Positions 25,376 through 34,702 of a stretch of DNA of 64,000 nt are shown here, in pieces. Below the pieces are notes generated by a model. That model was given only the letters and a program-made list of their open reading frames with translations, did no database searches and was not told the origin of the DNA. Source of the DNA: a bacterium (GTDB lineage Bacteria > Bacteroidota > Bacteroidia > Bacteroidales > Muribaculaceae); assembly GCA_004563195.1 (NCBI GenBank), contig SFTJ01000003.1:1-64000 (forward strand), written 5' to 3'. Within the stretch, counting starts at the first letter, position 1. Every line of letters starts with the position of its first letter. A program made the translations under genes and the position numbers.

Positions 25376-26386
25376 TTATAGCCACCCTGCCGAGCGATAC
25401 CAGTCGATGGCTTCTTCCACTCCCTTCTCAAGGTCGTATTTCGGAGCGAAACCGAAGTCGGCTTGCGCCTCCGAGGTGTCGCAGAGCCAGTTGCGTTGCT
25501 TCATTATCTTGAATTTGTCGGCATTGAGCGTGCTCGGCTTCATGGTGAGCGTACCTATGGTTTCAGCCACGCGGCACACTATTTTCACCACCCAAAGCGG
25601 ACACTTCACGGGCAACACCAAGCGTTTGCCGAGTTTGCGCGCCACTATCTTGCGAAATTCGTTCTGTGTGTAGCCACGGGGCTCGCTTATGAAGTAAGCC
25701 TTGCGGGCAGCACCATGCTCCAGCGAGTCGAGCACGGCAGTGGCAAGGTCCTTGACGTAGATAAAGGTGAGCATCTGCTTTTTAAAGCCTACCGTGAAGT
25801 CGAATCCCATCTTTATGCTCTTCATCATCAGATAATAGTCGCGTTCGTGCGGGCCATACACGCCTGTGCAGCGGAATATGGTGTAAGGGAAGTCGGCAAT
25901 CGAGCGCAGATAGCTCTCGGCATTGAATTTCGACACGCCGTAGAAGGTATTTGGGAATGGAATGCTCTTCGAACTGAATGGTGTGTAGTTCTTGTCGTCG
26001 CCCTGCCCCATCACGCTCAGGCTGCTCATCATCAGGAACACTTCGGGCACGGCATCAAGGTCGCGCAGGGTCTCCACCAGGAGCTTCATATAGTCGCAGT
26101 TGATGGTTTGAAACATATTGAAATTGATGCACTTGGTGGCGCCAAGGTTGTGCACCACATAGTCCCACTTGCCATTCTTCTCGATGTGTTCCTTGAGTGT
26201 GGTGTGCAAATCGTCGGGCTCGGTGAAATCGAGTTCTATGAAATTAATACGTGGGTCGGTGAGAAATTGGAGCGAAGTGGTGGCACGCACAGCTGCCCAA
26301 GTCTCATAGCCGCGGCTGAGCGCCTCTGCCACTATAAAACCTCCTATAAAGCCTCCCGCTCCGGTTATCAATATCTTTTTTGCCAT
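25376..26386 (-). CDS. NAD-dependent epimerase/dehydratase (extended SDR)
   Basis: 336 residues from the ATG at 26386, which begins the Rossmann fold at once (KKILITGAGGFIGGFIV). The catalytic YGVSKFNAE (Tyr, Lys) is near the middle, with a serine-rich MMSSLSVMG strand before it. C-terminal segments FGFAPKYDLEKGVEEAIDWY are characteristic of sugar-nucleotide epimerase-like or 3-beta-HSD-like extended SDRs. The substrate cannot be assigned. Bacteroidales carry a conserved member of this kind outside polysaccharide clusters, and here too no glycosyltransferase is adjacent. It is followed by the GH18 gene on the same strand. Confidence 0.85.
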   Translation of the reverse strand: MAKKILITGAGGFIGGFIVAEALSRGYETWAAVRATTSLQFLTDPRINFIELDFTEPDDLHTTLKEHIEKNGKWDYVVHNLGATKCINFNMFQTINCDYMKLLVETLRDLDAVPEVFLMMSSLSVMGQGDDKNYTPFSSKSIPFPNTFYGVSKFNAESYLRSIADFPYTIFRCTGVYGPHERDYYLMMKSIKMGFDFTVGFKKQMLTFIYVKDLATAVLDSLEHGAARKAYFISEPRGYTQNEFRKIVARKLGKRLVLPVKCPLWVVKIVCRVAETIGTLTMKPSTLNADKFKIMKQRNWLCDTSEAQADFGFAPKYDLEKGVEEAIDWYRSAGWL

Positions 26387-26545
26387 TTTCTCTTTTGCAA
26401 TAGTTGTTATTAAAAATGTAAAATTAGTGCTATTTATCGGCTTTCCCAAATAGAATCAACCTTTTATTTGGCTAAAAAGCCCCGAAAAGTACCCGAAAGG
26501 CATCACCCGCACCCAAAAACCATGATGTGCAACCGGTGGGGAGAT

Positions 26546-26590
26546 GTCGGACCTGTCAGACTCGTCGGACATATCCGATTAAGTCCGGAG
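26546..26590. repeat. Short 9-bp-period repeat
   Basis: GTCGGACct, GTCAGACtc, GTCGGACat, ATCCGATta and AGTCCGGag follow one another with a 9-bp period between the epimerase start and the terminator at 26640. The later units look like the reverse complement of the earlier ones, so the array can also fold. Confidence 0.45.
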
Positions 26591-26639
26591 GGGGCGATTA
26601 CCTCTACTTATTTTCGCATGCCTGCCATAAAAAAAGAAA

Positions 26640-26662
26640 GGTGATGATAAATTATCATCACC
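26640..26662 (-). terminator. Minus-strand terminator after the small membrane ORF
   Basis: GGTGATGATAA at 26640-26650 and TTATCATCACC at 26652-26662 form an 11-bp palindrome. On the minus strand it is followed by TTTCTTTTTTTAT, a strong U-tract. It lies 55 bp after the stop of the small ORF at 26717. Confidence 0.75.
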
Positions 26663-26716
26663 AAGGCTTCTTTGCGTTTTCCTAAACTAAGAAAAAGGTT
26701 CATTGATTTATATGAC

Positions 26717-26878
26717 CTAATTATGAATATTTTCCTTATGATTGAGCCTTGCTCTCGCAAACCCCATATCACTATATTTCTTTTTGCTACTGCAAATATA
26801 TATCGTTATGAGCAATGCTCCAAGAGAAGCAACACTCTTTAATATTGCATTAATTAATTTTAAGATAATATTTAACAT
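26717..26878 (-). CDS. Small predicted membrane protein, 53 residues
   Basis: From the ATG at 26878 the product reads MLNIILKLINAILKSVASLG, then a hydrophobic stretch ending in IYICSSKKK and a polar tail. One membrane-spanning helix is likely, with the basic tail in the cytoplasm. A GTG at 26920 would add 14 residues. It stands alone, about 130 bp from the next gene, but has its own strong terminator 55 bp downstream, which argues that a transcript is made here. I do not recognise a family; a small toxin-like or signalling peptide is possible but unproven. Confidence 0.4.
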   Translation of the reverse strand: MLNIILKLINAILKSVASLGALLITIYICSSKKKYSDMGFARARLNHKENIHN

Positions 26879-27012
26879 TTCAAAGACTTGACAACCAACC
26901 AATCGGTTGATTATCAGCACTATAGTATTTACAAAGAAATTACGCTAATATTTCGCCTCAAATTATTAAATAAATAAAGCATATAAAATGCTAAAAAAGC
27001 CGCGTCACACCA

Positions 27013-28116
27013 CTACGGCTGCACATCGAGCACACGCAGCACCGCCGAAACCACCATTTGTGGCTGAATGCCTGTAAGGCAGAAGAAATCGTTGTAATAA
27101 CACTTCTTGTCGCCAAAGAGCGAACACGGGCGGCACGCCATATTGAGTTGCACAACATTTTTCTCGTCTTGTTTCCAGCCCATAAAGCCGCAATAGGGGT
27201 GCGAAGCGCCCCACACCGACACCACCGGCACTCTCACGAGCGACGCCAGGTGCATGTTCATATTGTCCATCGAGAGCATCACATCGCAGTGGCTCAGCAG
27301 GGCGAGTTCCACAGGAAAACCGTAGCGGCGCTCTGCAAGCGACGTGGCATTGGCATATTTGGCTGTCCATTCACGAAATCGGTCGCGCTCATTATCGCCT
27401 TGTCCCAGAAAAAACAGTCGCACTCCGGGCACTGCCGACAATTGGTCGAGCACTTTCTCCATTAGATGCATCGGATAGATTTTGCCATTCCACTTAGCAA
27501 ACGGCGCCACGGCTATCCAGCGTTCGCCGCTCTGCTTGGCGGGCGCAATGTGAGCAAACTCGGCAGGGTCGCCCTTGGCACTCTCACCATAGATTGAGGC
27601 AAAAGTCTCGTCGAACGAGAACCCCATGCGATTGAGCGCCTCGCGATAACGGTCGCGCTGCGTGACAAGCGGAAACATTCGCTTGTTGCGACGCCGCGTA
27701 AGGGCGCGCTTGCCTTTCTTGCCCTTATCGATGCGCACCACTTTCTTCACACCGCACATCCGCAGGCACAGACACAGCAACCACGACTGATATTCACCTT
27801 GCAGGTCAACCACAGCATCTATGCCATATTCATCTACGAGCCTATGAGCCAAGCGGCGAATAGCCCCGAAACTGCTGAGTTCGGTCTTATGATCCACGCT
27901 CACCACTGTAAGATTGGCAGGAGCATTCACAAACAAAGTGGAAGCCACCGACTGCGTGGCTATCACAAATCGCACATCACGATGAGCCTCACAAGCCGAA
28001 TACACCACCGGAATCGACATCGCCACATCGCCCAAGAGGCGAAAGCGGGTAATCAACACATTGCGATATTTCGGTTCGTCGGTCGTCGACGGCACTTTAT
28101 TTACATTATGACTCAT
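27013..28116 (-). CDS. Glycosyltransferase family 9 (heptosyltransferase-like)
   Basis: 367 residues with the GT9 layout: an N-terminal Rossmann domain starting LITRFRLLGDVAMSIP (the typical RxxxLGDxxxxxP motif), and a C-terminal donor-binding domain with LFFLGQGDNERDRF, CDVMLSMDNMNMHLASLV and VSVWGASHP. MACRPCSLFGDKKCYY near the C-terminus is the cysteine-rich tail common to Bacteroidetes members. GT9 enzymes add heptose (or a related sugar) from ADP-heptose to the lipopolysaccharide core at the cytoplasmic face of the inner membrane. It is cytosolic or peripheral, with no membrane segment. The 119-bp gap to the upstream LD-carboxypeptidase gene separates it slightly from that group. Acceptor specificity is not evident. 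Confidence 0.88.
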   Translation of the reverse strand: MSHNVNKVPSTTDEPKYRNVLITRFRLLGDVAMSIPVVYSACEAHRDVRFVIATQSVASTLFVNAPANLTVVSVDHKTELSSFGAIRRLAHRLVDEYGIDAVVDLQGEYQSWLLCLCLRMCGVKKVVRIDKGKKGKRALTRRRNKRMFPLVTQRDRYREALNRMGFSFDETFASIYGESAKGDPAEFAHIAPAKQSGERWIAVAPFAKWNGKIYPMHLMEKVLDQLSAVPGVRLFFLGQGDNERDRFREWTAKYANATSLAERRYGFPVELALLSHCDVMLSMDNMNMHLASLVRVPVVSVWGASHPYCGFMGWKQDEKNVVQLNMACRPCSLFGDKKCYYNDFFCLTGIQPQMVVSAVLRVLDVQP

Positions 28117-28235
28117 TGCGATTGGTAGGATTAATTATAAATTTGTATCTCGCAAATCTATAAATAAAACTTGAATAAAGCAAATCAAAACCACCACAGC
28201 AGCAATTTTTCGTTGTAACGGCCGCAACGGGGGTG

Positions 28236-29159
28236 CTATTCCGTTATTTGACGCAATGTGACGCCTGATGCTGTGACTTCGAGGCTTACTTTTATGCCTT
28301 CGAGCAGGGGCATATTTGTGTCGATGTGGCCGCAGGGGAAGTCGAACGCCACGGGTATGCCATAGGGCTTAACCATACGGTGTATCATCTGCTCCATGGT
28401 CTCGCCGGTGCCGTCAGGACTCTGGCACTCGGTAAAACGCCCCACCACAAGACCTTTGATGCGGCTCAATGTACCGTTGAGACGCAGATTATAGAGCATT
28501 CGTTCGATTTTATATATGGGTTCGCCTATATCCTCGATGAAAAGTATCTCGCTCCGGGCGAGCAAATCAAAAGGTGTGCCAATCAAGCCGCACAGCACAG
28601 CCATATTTCCACCTGCAAGCATGCCGCATGCGCTGCCTTCGATATTGAGTGGGTGTGCCGGCAAGGAGTAATGCATTGAGCGGCCTTCGAGGATGCCGAA
28701 AAGCGTTTCTGCCACTTGGTCGATACCTTTCTCGGCGAGGTGTTTGGCCATCGAGGCATGCACGCTCACCACGCCGGCGCGATGCATGGCAGCATGCAGC
28801 GCCGAGATGTCGCTAAATCCGATAAGCCACTTGGGATTATCGGCAATGAGGTTGAGATTGAGATGCTCGAGCAGATGCACCACGCCGTAACCGCCGCGGC
28901 TGCATAGTATGGCTTTTATTTCAGGGTTGGCAAAGGCTTTGTGCAAGTCGGCAAGGCGATGTTCCACGGTTCCGGCATAGCCTTGAACGCAGTCCTTGCA
29001 GTGCTCGGCGAGTACGGGCACATAGCCACGCTCCTCGATGATGCGAGCGGCACCATCGATAAGATGTGGATAGATGCGACTTGCCGGCGACACTATGGCT
29101 ATCTTATCGCCGGGCTTCAAGGGCGAAGGAATCGCCCCATATTTCACAGTCTGTTCCAT
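28236..29159 (-). CDS. LD-carboxypeptidase (peptidase S66)
   Basis: 307 residues from the ATG at 29159 (MEQTVKYGAI). S66 enzymes remove the terminal D-Ala from L,D-linked muramoyl tetrapeptides in peptidoglycan recycling, in the cytoplasm. The nucleophile is Ser116 in the WLIGFSDISALH segment, close to Ser115 of the Pseudomonas LdcA. The Glu of FIEDIGEPIYKIERML and the His of FPCGHIDTNMPL complete the Ser-Glu-His triad. SRGGYG and LAGGNMAVLCGLIGTPFD are further family motifs. The stop of the upstream radical SAM gene (29168) is 8 bp before this start, so both are probably co-transcribed. Assignment is firm. Confidence 0.92.
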   Translation of the reverse strand: MEQTVKYGAIPSPLKPGDKIAIVSPASRIYPHLIDGAARIIEERGYVPVLAEHCKDCVQGYAGTVEHRLADLHKAFANPEIKAILCSRGGYGVVHLLEHLNLNLIADNPKWLIGFSDISALHAAMHRAGVVSVHASMAKHLAEKGIDQVAETLFGILEGRSMHYSLPAHPLNIEGSACGMLAGGNMAVLCGLIGTPFDLLARSEILFIEDIGEPIYKIERMLYNLRLNGTLSRIKGLVVGRFTECQSPDGTGETMEQMIHRMVKPYGIPVAFDFPCGHIDTNMPLLEGIKVSLEVTASGVTLRQITE

Positions 29160-29167
29160 GCTGCAAA

Positions 29168-29947
29168 TCAAGCATTTACTTGCACCACGAGTCCTGCTTC
29201 GCGCAGACGCGAAGCTATTTGTTCGAGTTCTTCGGCACTCACATGCACGAGGTTCTGAGCTGGCGTGGCGCGGTCGATGGAATAAATCATCACTTCGCGA
29301 GGTTTTATCTGCTGATAGGCATAGAGCAGGGCATCTACCTCCTCGGGGGTGGTGTTATCGAAGTCGACACCCTCGTATGAGCCGCGCACAAACATAGTCT
29401 GCACTATGCACTGACCGGCAAACATCTTCAAGTGCTCCACCACTCCGGCGGGCTGCATCGAGGTAGACCCCGGGCGATTGAGTATGCGGAAGGTGTGCGG
29501 AATAGCCGAATCGAGTTTAAGTATATTGTTATCCACCAGTTTCAGAGCCTCCACCACTTGCGGCTTATGCAGCATGGTGCTATTGCTTAGCACGCTCACC
29601 TTGGCTTGGGGGTAATAGTGGTTGCGCAGGTTTATCACATCATGCACTATATTTTTGAAATCGGGGTGCAATGTGGGTTCACCGTTGCCCGAGAAGGTGA
29701 TTACATCGAGTGGGTCACCGGCTTGCTGCATCTCAGCCAAGCGGTTGCGCAAGGCGCGCTTCACGCTCTCGCGAGTAGGCACTCCGGTGGTGCCTTGGCC
29801 TTGGGCATTAAATCCCGCCTCGCAATAGAGGCAATCGAACGAACATATCTTGCCATCGTTAGGCATCAGGTTCACGCCAAGCGACACGCCCAAGCGGCGG
29901 CTGTGTATGGGACCGAATACTGTCTCGTGAAATAATACTGTCTGCAT
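29168..29947 (-). CDS. Radical SAM protein
   Basis: 259 residues from the ATG at 29947, because upstream codons are arginine/leucine-rich and lack any family similarity. The 4Fe-4S/SAM motif CSFDCLYCE places cysteines at 35, 39 and 42 (CxxxCxxC). TFSGNGEPTLHPDF is the strand that positions SAM (GGE-like), and VSVLSNSTML follows. The N-terminal HSRRLGVSLGVNLMP is typical of a small COG0731-like radical SAM family found in many anaerobes, whose substrates are unknown. It starts a tight group with the LD-carboxypeptidase (8-bp gap). The GT4 gene upstream ends 104 bp away. No SPASM-like cysteine cluster is visible. Confidence 0.85.
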   Translation of the reverse strand: MQTVLFHETVFGPIHSRRLGVSLGVNLMPNDGKICSFDCLYCEAGFNAQGQGTTGVPTRESVKRALRNRLAEMQQAGDPLDVITFSGNGEPTLHPDFKNIVHDVINLRNHYYPQAKVSVLSNSTMLHKPQVVEALKLVDNNILKLDSAIPHTFRILNRPGSTSMQPAGVVEHLKMFAGQCIVQTMFVRGSYEGVDFDNTTPEEVDALLYAYQQIKPREVMIYSIDRATPAQNLVHVSAEELEQIASRLREAGLVVQVNA

Positions 29948-30050
29948 AGTATCTGCTAAATAAAGTAATAATACGATGCGTCGAAGCCCGAGCCGACGGC
30001 AACAAAACATCGGCGCTCGGCTTGCGCTACGCAAAGTTAAAGCAATAATC

Positions 30051-31286
30051 TTATTTATCCTCAAAGAGGCTGATATATTTTTTTGCCACGGCTTCGGCGG
30101 AGAAGCGTTGCGACATGATGCGATTGAGTTCGTCGCGCGACTTTTTAGCCGAGTTAACAGCCCAATCGATGCCCTTCACAAAGTCGGAAATATCATCGCC
30201 GTGAGCTATGTATCCGGTTTCGAGATGGTCCACAACGTCGACTTGTCCGCCCTTCGCGAAGGTCACAGCCACACAACCCGAGGCAATGCCCTCAACGAGT
30301 GTGCCACCCAGCGATTCGCGACGCGAGGTCGAAATCACCACGTCCGACATGGCATAAAGTGCATTGATGCGACGCATAGGCACTTTGCCGAGATAGGTGT
30401 AAGGCAGAGCCAACTGCTTGAGCAGAGCCTCATTGCGAATTGCGCCAAAGAGTAGCAGATGGCATTTTTGAGCCAATTGGGGCTTATGTTCGGCTATATA
30501 TCGAGTGACTTCGATGAGTCGGTCGAAACCCTTCACTACGTCATCGAGGCGAGCAGCGCCCATAATGAGCACTTTCTTGCCGCGAGGGATGCCAATCTCG
30601 GTGGCATCGAGCGGCGTGTGCGAGAAGTCCTCGATGGGAAATGCGTTAGGTATGATAGATATGTTGCTTCGGCTCATCAATGAACTGCGCAAGCAGCAAT
30701 CGGCGAGCCATCGGCTCACAGCCACAAATTTTATGTCGGCTCGGCTGTAGAGTTGTCGTTTTCGCAGCAGAGTGGTGTGCGAGAGGTCGCCTTTTCGAGC
30801 CATAAATCCTAAGAAGGGGCAATTACCGCACTCCTGTTCATATCGGCGGCAATCGTAGGCATGGTGGCATATTCCGGTGCAGTTCCACATATCGTGCATG
30901 GTCCACACCAAGCGTTTGCCCATAGCCGCCAAGCGCTCTATTGAGCGTAGCGAGAGGGCGCCCTGGTTTATCCAGTTGAGATTAATCACATCGGCTTCCT
31001 TCACCCAAGGGTGCTGCGAAATGTCGGCGCCCCATGCCGCGGTATCCACCTGAAAGAGGCGTCGGCGCGAGAAACCGTTGTTGAGAAAAATCTGCAACCG
31101 CTCGGCTAAGAAATCCACTTGAGTGCGCCATCCTTTCGAGTAATTATCTACGCACTCCTCACTCGGCGACGAAAGCACCAGCATACGGGCATCGTGCCCT
31201 GCGCGGCGCAGCGCCTTCATCAGTCGGTGCGACACTATGGCGGCACCGCCCTCTATGTGACTTTTACATACAATAACAACCTTCAT
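30051..31286 (-). CDS. Glycosyltransferase family 4
   Basis: 411 residues with a GT-B fold. The N-terminal MKVVIVCKSHIEGGAAIVSH is the glycine-rich acceptor-side start. A cysteine/histidine cluster (CHHAYDCRRYEQECGNCP, about 140-157) is typical of a Bacteroidales subfamily using WcaC/WcaF-like names, and its role is unknown. The C-terminal donor domain has VLIMGAARLDDVVKGFDRL and the E-x7-E-like SRRESLGGTLVEGIASGC. It transfers a nucleotide-activated sugar to a surface glycan or lipid-linked oligosaccharide; donor and acceptor are not evident. No membrane segments. It lies upstream of the radical SAM gene on the same strand. Confidence 0.85.
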   Translation of the reverse strand: MKVVIVCKSHIEGGAAIVSHRLMKALRRAGHDARMLVLSSPSEECVDNYSKGWRTQVDFLAERLQIFLNNGFSRRRLFQVDTAAWGADISQHPWVKEADVINLNWINQGALSLRSIERLAAMGKRLVWTMHDMWNCTGICHHAYDCRRYEQECGNCPFLGFMARKGDLSHTTLLRKRQLYSRADIKFVAVSRWLADCCLRSSLMSRSNISIIPNAFPIEDFSHTPLDATEIGIPRGKKVLIMGAARLDDVVKGFDRLIEVTRYIAEHKPQLAQKCHLLLFGAIRNEALLKQLALPYTYLGKVPMRRINALYAMSDVVISTSRRESLGGTLVEGIASGCVAVTFAKGGQVDVVDHLETGYIAHGDDISDFVKGIDWAVNSAKKSRDELNRIMSQRFSAEAVAKKYISLFEDK

Positions 31287-31382
31287 GGTTCTCTCAATAA
31301 TCTATATATATAAATATGCCTTCCACACATTATCGTGGCAGCGAAGAAACGCTTATGCTTTATGCGGCGGGGGCAACCGAAG

Positions 31383-32027
31383 TCATCTTTTGCGGCCGAA
31401 GTCGGCGGGGATTTCGCCCCACTCCTCGGTTTTCCATTTTATGATGGGGTTAGCATATTGATGGGTAGCCAACCACGCCTCGGCTCTCCGTATCACATCG
31501 AAGAGCGACCGGTTTTTGGCGGTTTCCGGTATATTGGTGTTGCATTTTTTGTTTCGCACCCATGATATGGCTGTGCGGCTGTCGCTATAGATAGGCACCG
31601 GCTGCGGAGCATTGTTAAATAGCGCCAGGGCATGCACTATGGCAAGAAATTCGCCTATATTGTTGGTGGCAAGGGGTTCGAACTTCTTATGAAAGAGTTG
31701 CAGACCGGTGTGCACCTCCACGCCTTGATATTCCATCTTGCCGGGATTGCCGCTGCAAGCAGCGTCTACAGCCACCGCTCCGGGCAGTATCTCCGGTATG
31801 GCGCTGTAGTTCACCACATTGATGGGCGCTTTGGCAATGGCTCTGATAATGCCCATTTCGTCCTCGGGATTGCCGCGATAGGCGCGTATGGCAGCCTCGC
31901 ACGAGTCGTAGGCCTTATACTTGGCGCCGGGATACCCTTTCACTCGAGCCTCGCAGTCCTCCCACGTCTCGCATATTCCGGGTTCGCTTCCCACCCACAC
32001 CACGTACCATTTTCTTCGTGTCGACAT
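31383..32027 (-). CDS. Ribonuclease H with N-terminal hybrid-binding domain
   Basis: 214 residues. The N-terminal ~50 residues (KWYVVWVGSEPGICETWEDC to IRAYRG) form the caulimovirus-VI/viroplasmin-type RNA-DNA hybrid-binding domain, as in eukaryotic RNase H1 and Bacteroidetes homologues. The C-terminal RNase H domain shows the acidic catalytic residues in AVDAACSGNPG, in NIGEFLAIVHAL (Glu) and in IYSDSRTAISWV (Asp). It removes RNA from RNA-DNA hybrids during replication and R-loop repair. The final acidic residue in an H-x-x-D-like position is hard to place by eye. Start at 32027; the gene stands alone on the minus strand, divergent from the histidine kinase. Confidence 0.88.
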   Translation of the reverse strand: MSTRRKWYVVWVGSEPGICETWEDCEARVKGYPGAKYKAYDSCEAAIRAYRGNPEDEMGIIRAIAKAPINVVNYSAIPEILPGAVAVDAACSGNPGKMEYQGVEVHTGLQLFHKKFEPLATNNIGEFLAIVHALALFNNAPQPVPIYSDSRTAISWVRNKKCNTNIPETAKNRSLFDVIRRAEAWLATHQYANPIIKWKTEEWGEIPADFGRKR

Positions 32028-32277
32028 ATCCGAGTTACTTTTTTGCTTTTTGGGGTTTTTAATTCGTTTTTCGCTACAAAATTAATAGAAAAATGATGAA
32101 TATTCCCCACTTGCCGAGCGATTTTTCACCTTTAGCTCCATCATTTTGCCGTAGTGGCTTTATAGTGCACCAATCGGCTATTTCGGCAATTGCGTTTTTG
32201 CCCACTGAGTTGATTATTACGAATGATTTACATAAATTGTCAATATTTGCAATTTTATACGATATTATTTGGCAAAA

Positions 32278-32308
32278 TTTCTTGCGACGCAAAAATAGGC
32301 TATTTTTG
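32278..32308 (+). promoter_or_regulatory. Possible promoter of the histidine kinase gene
   Basis: TATTTTTG at 32301-32308 fits the Bacteroidetes -7 element TAnnTTTG. TTTC at 32278-32281 lies 19 bp upstream in the -33 position, one mismatch from TTTG. It ends 54 bp before the kinase ATG. Confidence 0.4.
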
Positions 32309-32361
32309 TGCGGACCTTTATGGATTTGAATTTTTTGCTGCTATTAGAGAGAGAAGATTGA

Positions 32362-34683
32362 ATGAAAAGAGCACAAAAGAGCATAATCTTATCGGCTATT
32401 CTGCTGATTACATTGTTGGTAGTGGTTGTATGCTATTTCTACAAGCATAACAGCCGCGACTACGATTATACTATATGGGTGGTTCATTCACACGAACATT
32501 CCTACGAGCAATATGTGGAGTATAACCAACTCCTCGAAAAGAATTTCGCTCGCCAAGGCATTCGCGCTCAATTCAGCTACAACTATCTCAACTGCAATCG
32601 CTTTATAGAGGTTACCGAGGACTCTATTTGCAAACACTGGATTGATAGCGTTGACGCCGCCGGAAAGTGGCCCGACTTGATAATCACTACCGAGGACCAA
32701 GCCACCTATGCTATGCTTGCAACCAACCGCGAGCAGCTGCGCCGCGGCCCCATAATGTTTGGCGGCGTGCGTTTTCCCAACTACAAACTCCTCGCAAAAT
32801 ACGACAATGTCACCGGCATACGCGACACCATAGAACTCGAGCCGTGTCTGCGTGTACTACGAGAACTGATAGGCAACCGTCACGCTTTCACCAGCCTCGA
32901 CCGTCTGTTCTTCGACAGAAAAATCCTATCGCTCCTCGAAGCGCAGATGAAGGATTTGCCCATTTTAAACAATCTGCATTGGGACTATCGTCTGTTTCAA
33001 CTGCAACGCGTGTCGCCCGACAGCACCACCATCACTTCTATCGCCATGCGTCAGATTGGCGACAACACCAACCGCGACGTTTCGCCCGAAGACCGCGCCA
33101 ATAGGGGTAACGAAAACTTCTTTATGATGCTCGGCCCGCAGGGCATGTGCAACAATCTTTTGCTCAAATTCGATGCCACTTCGCACAGCATCGCCACCAT
33201 GTCGCTGCGTCCGCAACTTTCGGGCATCAACAACCTCTTCGGCACTCAAAACAGCGCTATTGTGGGCGGATATTTCAGTTCTATCGACACTTGGGCTAAG
33301 GAACAAGCTGTAATGGGCGCCCAACTGCTTCGCGGCACAAAACCCGCCGACTTGCCCATAGAGTTGAGCAAAAAGGATTATTATGCCGATTGGGAAGCTG
33401 CCAAGAAATTCAATTACACGCTCGACCGCATTCCCGAATATTTCAATATCATCAATCTGCCTTTTAGGGACAAACACCCTGTGCTGTTTTGGTCGCTGAT
33501 AGTGGCTGGATCTTTGATTATTATCCTCTCTATTTCGATATCGGTATTCTCGGCTCACAAAGCCACCCAGAAAACTCTCGCAGCCTACAAGGCATTGCGC
33601 GAAAACAAGATGGCTTACGACTTCACCAGCTCGTTTACGCAGAGTTTTGTGTGGCGTACTCACGACGAATCGGTAACCATCGACGACTCTTTCTGGGCAT
33701 TTATCAACCAGCCCGTGCAGAGCCTCACTATGAGCGAATTTATGGAGCGTTGGGTGCACCCCGACTTCCACGAAGTGTATCGCACCGAGATTTTGGAATC
33801 GAAAAGCACCGAATATCACGCCGTGGAGCTGCTGTGCAACTTCTCGGGCAACGGCAATTACAATTGGTGGGAGGTGCGCACCAAAGGTGAATACGATGCC
33901 ATGGGCAACTATGCCACCTTCGGTCTGCTCATCAACATCGATGATATGAAGGAACGCGAAGAAGAACTCATCCTCGCTCGCAAACGCATGGAAGAGGCCG
34001 ACATCAAGGAATCGTTCCTCGCCAATATGAGCCACGAAATCCGCACTCCGCTCAACGCCATAGTGGGATTCAGCAACTTGCTTGCTTCGCCCGACGACCT
34101 CGTGTCGCAAGAAGAAAAAGAGGAATACTTCGAACTCATAAAGCAAAACAACGACCTGCTGCTCAAACTGGTGAACGACATTCTCGACATTTCGCGCATC
34201 GAGTCGGGATATATGGAATTTAACTTCGAGACGGTGAACATCAGTTCATTTGTAGATGGCGTGGAACATAGCTATAGCGTTCAAGCACCCGGTCATTTGA
34301 AGTTTATCTACAAGCCCGGTAAATCGGATATCAAACTGTTTATCGACACCTCGCGAGCTCATCAGGTGCTGATGAATTTCCTCACCAATGCGGGCAAATT
34401 CACCCCGGCAGGCTACATCACTTTGGGTTGGGAATATCATCACGACATCGATGAGGTGGAAATCTATGTAGAGGACACCGGTATAGGCCTCAGCGAAAAC
34501 GACTGTGTGCTCATCTTCAACCGATTCTACAAGAAGAACGAGTTTGTGCAAGGCACAGGACTCGGACTCTCAATATGCAGTGTTATCGCCGAACGCCTCC
34601 GCGGACGCCTCACCGTGAAATCGAAAATCAATAAAGGCAGCCGTTTCTCCCTCTGGCTAAAACCCGTGCACAACGAGGAATAA
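32362..34683 (+). CDS. Membrane sensor histidine kinase, without receiver domain
   Basis: 773 residues. An N-terminal membrane segment (SIILSAILLITLLVVVVCYF) leads to a periplasmic domain of ~340 residues that resembles an ABC-type solute-binding sensor (GPIMFGGVRFPNYKLLAKYD). A second membrane segment lies near 380-400 (LFWSLIVAGSLIIILSISIS). A PAS-like stretch follows. The HisKA domain has FLANMSHEIRTPLNAIVGFS with the phosphoacceptor His558. HATPase_c contains MNFLTNAGKFT (N-box), VEDTGIGLS (G1) and GTGLGLSI (G2). It ends FSLWLKPVH, so this is a classical, not hybrid, kinase. No response regulator gene lies next to it, so its partner is elsewhere. The signal is unknown. Confidence 0.92.
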   Translation: MKRAQKSIILSAILLITLLVVVVCYFYKHNSRDYDYTIWVVHSHEHSYEQYVEYNQLLEKNFARQGIRAQFSYNYLNCNRFIEVTEDSICKHWIDSVDAAGKWPDLIITTEDQATYAMLATNREQLRRGPIMFGGVRFPNYKLLAKYDNVTGIRDTIELEPCLRVLRELIGNRHAFTSLDRLFFDRKILSLLEAQMKDLPILNNLHWDYRLFQLQRVSPDSTTITSIAMRQIGDNTNRDVSPEDRANRGNENFFMMLGPQGMCNNLLLKFDATSHSIATMSLRPQLSGINNLFGTQNSAIVGGYFSSIDTWAKEQAVMGAQLLRGTKPADLPIELSKKDYYADWEAAKKFNYTLDRIPEYFNIINLPFRDKHPVLFWSLIVAGSLIIILSISISVFSAHKATQKTLAAYKALRENKMAYDFTSSFTQSFVWRTHDESVTIDDSFWAFINQPVQSLTMSEFMERWVHPDFHEVYRTEILESKSTEYHAVELLCNFSGNGNYNWWEVRTKGEYDAMGNYATFGLLINIDDMKEREEELILARKRMEEADIKESFLANMSHEIRTPLNAIVGFSNLLASPDDLVSQEEKEEYFELIKQNNDLLLKLVNDILDISRIESGYMEFNFETVNISSFVDGVEHSYSVQAPGHLKFIYKPGKSDIKLFIDTSRAHQVLMNFLTNAGKFTPAGYITLGWEYHHDIDEVEIYVEDTGIGLSENDCVLIFNRFYKKNEFVQGTGLGLSICSVIAERLRGRLTVKSKINKGSRFSLWLKPVHNEE

Positions 34684-34702
34684 CCCTCGCAAAAAAATCC
34701 AC

